This document shows positions 5,707-7,423 of a stretch of 7,423 bases of DNA, one piece after another. This DNA comes from an uncultured Streptococcus sp. GTDB taxonomy: Bacteria; Bacillota; Bacilli; Lactobacillales; Streptococcaceae. Below the pieces are notes generated by a model that saw only the letters and a program-made list of their open reading frames with translations, was not told where the DNA came from and did no database searches. Position 1 is the stretch's first letter; each line of letters opens with the position of its first letter. Location: NCBI GenBank assembly GCA_902470035.1, contig CABREZ010000073.1, positions 1-7,423 of the forward strand, in the 5' to 3' direction. Both the position numbers and the translations under genes were made by a program.

Positions 5707-6707
5707 AAAAAATTGCAGTTGATGCAATGGGTGGAGATCATGCTCCACAGGCCCTGGTAGAAGGGGTCAATCAAGCCATACAAGAATTTAAGGATATCGA
5801 AGTCATTTTATATGGAGATGAGGCTAAAATTAAGCAATACCTGACAGCAACTGAGCGGGTATCCATCGTCCATACGGATGAGAAAATCAACTCAGATGAT
5901 GAGCCGACTCGTGCCATTCGCCGGAAAAAGCAGGCCAGCATGGTCTTAGCAGCGCATGCAGTTAAGAATGGGGAAGCGGACGCGATGCTTTCTGCAGGAA
6001 ATACAGGAGCTCTTCTTGCCTCTGGTTACTTCATCGTCGGTCGGATTAAGGTCATCGATCGTCCAGGTTTGATGTCAACTCTTCCAACCCTTGATGGGAA
6101 GGGCTATGATATGTTGGATCTGGGGGCAAATGCTGAAAATACGCCAACACACTTACACCAATATGCGATTATGGGAGCCTATTATGCAGAGAATGTTCGT
6201 GGGATTAAGCGGCCTCGTATCGGTCTCTTAAATAACGGAACCGAGGAAAGCAAGGGGGATCCCTTACGCAAGGAGACCTATCAATTATTAGCAGCGGATC
6301 CTTCTCTCAATTTTGTGGGAAATGTGGAAGCGCGTGACTTGATGGATGGAGTTGCTGACGTCATTGTGACAGATGGATTTACAGGAAATGCTGTCCTTAA
6401 GACCATGGAAGGAACTGCTTTGGGCCTCTTTAAACAGTTGAAAACGGTCCTTAGTGGTGGTGGCTTGAAGGCTAAGATTGGAGCCTTCCTTTTGAAGAAT
6501 GATCTACGAGGTTTGAAAAAGACCTTGGATTATTCAGATGTTGGAGGTGCGGTTTTGTTTGGCTTGCAAGCCCCTGTCGTGAAAACCCATGGTTCTAGTG
6601 ATGCCAAGGCAGTCTATAGCACGATTCGCCAGATCCGGACTATGTTGGAAACAGATGTGATTCGTAAGTCTGTGGTTGAATTATCAGAATTGGAGGAAGA
6701 GAAATGA
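5703..6707 (+). CDS. plsX: phosphate acyltransferase PlsX (acyl-ACP:phosphate)
   Basis: PlsX converts acyl-ACP and phosphate to acyl-phosphate, which PlsY uses to acylate glycerol 3-phosphate in the first step of phosphatidic acid synthesis. It is a peripheral membrane enzyme. The 334-residue protein is full length and carries the family blocks: AVDAMGGDHAP (5-15), LSAGNTGALLASG (96-108), DGKGYDMLDLGANAEN (131-146), LLNNGTEESKG (175-185), TDGFTGNAVLK (223-233), and VVKTHGSSDAKA (292-303). The ATG at 5703 overlaps the recO stop as ATGA, and GGAGG (5692-5696) sits 6 bases upstream. The gene is followed, again by ATGA overlap, by an acyl carrier protein, whose acyl-loaded form is its substrate. 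This pairing is widespread in Firmicutes and supports the assignment. Confidence 0.97.
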   Translation: MKKIAVDAMGGDHAPQALVEGVNQAIQEFKDIEVILYGDEAKIKQYLTATERVSIVHTDEKINSDDEPTRAIRRKKQASMVLAAHAVKNGEADAMLSAGNTGALLASGYFIVGRIKVIDRPGLMSTLPTLDGKGYDMLDLGANAENTPTHLHQYAIMGAYYAENVRGIKRPRIGLLNNGTEESKGDPLRKETYQLLAADPSLNFVGNVEARDLMDGVADVIVTDGFTGNAVLKTMEGTALGLFKQLKTVLSGGGLKAKIGAFLLKNDLRGLKKTLDYSDVGGAVLFGLQAPVVKTHGSSDAKAVYSTIRQIRTMLETDVIRKSVVELSELEEEK

Positions 6708-6949
6708 GTCGTCGTCAAAAAATTTTTAAACTAGTTGAAGGGTTGATCAAAGATCATAAAGGATCTGAGTATGAGGTTTCATTGGACTTGGATTTACGCA
6801 AGGACTTGGAAGTGGATTCTGTTGATTTAATGGAATACATTATTTATTTGGAAGAAGCCTACCAAATTGATATCCCTGACAAAGATATTGATGCCATGGC
6901 AACCGTGGGAGACATGGTAGACTACGTTTTAAAGAAAACAAGCAAATAA
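6704..6949 (+). CDS. acpB: acyl carrier protein paired with PlsX (AcpB-like)
   Basis: The 81-residue acidic protein has the ACP four-helix layout. The phosphopantetheine serine is Ser39 in the motif DSVDLMEY, a variant of the usual DSLD, at the start of helix II. It carries acyl groups as thioesters on the 4'-phosphopantetheine arm added by AcpS. Its overlap with plsX (ATGA) suggests a role in phospholipid synthesis rather than chain elongation. In Enterococcus faecalis the plsX-linked AcpB is known to serve incorporation of outside fatty acids, while another ACP in the fab cluster serves synthesis. I infer the same split here, since streptococci usually carry a second ACP gene with their fab genes, but this window cannot show it. 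Many annotations call this gene acpP. GGAGG (6692-6696) lies 7 bases before the ATG. A strong terminator follows. Confidence 0.92.
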   Translation: MSRRQKIFKLVEGLIKDHKGSEYEVSLDLDLRKDLEVDSVDLMEYIIYLEEAYQIDIPDKDIDAMATVGDMVDYVLKKTSK

Positions 6950-6982
6950 AGTTCGGTTTTTACGAACAAATAAGCATCTAAA

Positions 6983-7025
6983 AATAAGAGGTTGAATCTT
7001 TTTGATTCAATCTCTTATTATTTTT
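6983..7025 (+). terminator. strong intrinsic terminator of the araT-recO-plsX-acp cluster
   Basis: A 16-bp stem pairs AATAAGAGGTTGAATC (6983-6998) with GATTCAATCTCTTATT (7004-7019), with one G-U pair, around a TTTTT loop and followed by ATTTTT (7020-7025). An A-run on the left (6980-6984) would let it work on the other strand too, though no converging gene is visible. Confidence 0.95.
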
Positions 7026-7056
7026 GTGTTACAAGCGAACAAGATACGGATTTAAC

Positions 7057-7085
7057 TTGAAAAAACAACCTCTCTGTGATACACT
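7057..7085 (+). promoter_or_regulatory. promoter of purC
   Basis: TTGAAA (7057-7062), a 17-bp spacer, and TACACT (7080-7085) preceded by TGA, which makes an extended -10. Transcription would start near 7092 with a leader of about 27 bases. It lies just after the acp terminator, so purC begins a new unit. Confidence 0.8.
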
Positions 7086-7118
7086 GTAAGGGATAAAAGA
7101 TGAAAGGCGAACAAGAAG

Positions 7119-7423
7119 ATGTCCGATCAATTAATTTATACGGGGAAAGCAAAAGATATTTATAGTACAGAAGACGAACATGTGATTAAGTCGGTCTACA
7201 AGGACCAGGCCACTATGCTGAATGGAGCTCGTAAAGAGACCATCGAGGGGAAAGGTGTGCTGAACAATCAGATTTCGTCTCTTATTTTTGAAAAATTAAA
7301 TGCTGCGGGTGTGGCTACTCACTTTATCGAACGTATCTCTGATACAGAACAACTTAACAAGAAGGTTTCAATCATTCCTTTGGAGGTTGTGCTTCGTAAC
7401 GTGACTGCGGGTTCTTTCTCAAA
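7119..7423 (+). CDS. purC: SAICAR synthetase (phosphoribosylaminoimidazole-succinocarboxamide synthase), N-terminal part, cut by the window end
   Basis: PurC joins aspartate to CAIR using ATP, forming SAICAR in purine synthesis, in the cytoplasm. The first 101 residues are present, of about 235 in the full enzyme. Recognisable are the ATP-binding start LIYTGKAKDIY (5-15), KGVLNNQISS (45-54), the LNAAGVATHF segment (60-69), and the SAICAR synthetase signature LEVVLRNVTAGSFS (88-101). The ATG at 7119 gives the MSxQLIYxGKAKDIY start I recall from the pneumococcal protein; AAAGG at 7103-7107, 11 bases upstream, is a modest ribosome site. An earlier ATG at 7100 is out of frame and stops after 21 codons. 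In streptococci purC is usually the first gene of a long pur operon; here it follows a terminator and has its own promoter, which fits. Confidence 0.96.
   Translation, partial: MSDQLIYTGKAKDIYSTEDEHVIKSVYKDQATMLNGARKETIEGKGVLNNQISSLIFEKLNAAGVATHFIERISDTEQLNKKVSIIPLEVVLRNVTAGSFS

Larger units (their letters stand above)
6963..7112 (+). promoter_or_regulatory. three CGAAC motifs upstream of purC, possible PurR sites
   Basis: CGAAC occurs at 6963-6967, 7036-7040 and 7108-7112, all in the same orientation and 73 and 72 bases apart. The last two are part of an exact 10-base repeat, GCGAACAAGA (7035-7044, 7107-7116). The PurR box known from Bacillus and Lactococcus is AWWWCCGAACWWT; each copy here matches about 10 of 13 positions, missing the first C of CCGAAC. 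PurR in Lactococcus is an activator that senses PRPP. The middle copy lies about 54 bases before the predicted purC start. Regulation by PurR is plausible for purC but not proved by these partial matches. Confidence 0.45.

Noticed and set aside
6951..6967. Small hairpin GTTCG/CGAAC after acp as a terminator
   Set aside because: Only five pairs with a seven-base loop and no T-run after it; the 16-bp hairpin just downstream is the terminator.
6961..6968. TACGAACA as a late competence (ComX) box
   Set aside because: It matches TACGAATA at seven of eight bases, but a strong terminator follows immediately and no gene would be expressed from it.
7100..7165. 21-codon open frame starting before purC
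   Set aside because: It is out of frame with purC, overlaps its start, has no ribosome site at good distance and no recognisable product.

Overview
The window looks like a housekeeping stretch of a viridans-type Streptococcus chromosome, probably near the replication origin. This rests on protein sequences I recognise: PcsB, Prs, AraT, RecO, PlsX, an acyl carrier protein and PurC, all closely similar to the streptococcal proteins I remember. The moderate-to-low G+C, the strong GGAGG ribosome sites and the intrinsic terminator after each transcription unit also fit. The gene order (tRNA, pcsB, prs, class B sortase, araT, recO, plsX, acp, purC) resembles the sanguinis/parasanguinis group more than S. 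pneumoniae, where I recall comAB lying between acp and purC. The species call is inference. Everything is on the + strand.

Layout. Bases 1-52 are the 3' part of a tRNA, best read as tRNA-Ser(GCU), probably the end of a tRNA array, followed by a terminator. pcsB (197-1444) follows, with an extended -10 promoter and a WalR/VicR-like box, and has its own terminator. prs (1605-2579) has a good sigma-A promoter and a leader with an unexplained 9-bp tandem repeat. A membrane-anchored class B sortase (2735-3598) stands alone between terminators. Then comes a tight cluster, araT-recO-plsX-acp (3762-6949), whose genes overlap by 17, 4 and 4 bases and which ends in a 16-bp terminator hairpin. The window ends inside purC (7119 onward), whose upstream region carries three CGAAC motifs spaced about 72-73 bases apart.

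How the genes work together. PcsB (septal peptidoglycan cleavage) and the sortase act at the cell surface. Prs makes PRPP, which feeds the purine pathway in which PurC acts. PlsX and the ACP move acyl groups into phospholipid synthesis. AraT (aromatic amino acid transamination) and RecO (recombinational repair) share their transcript with no obvious functional link.

I see no clear previously undescribed system, phage, insertion sequence or CRISPR array. The points worth a second look are regulatory (prs leader, purC upstream region, the hairpin/promoter overlap before araT) and the lone class B sortase with no substrate nearby. No gene-free stretch exceeds 300 bases.
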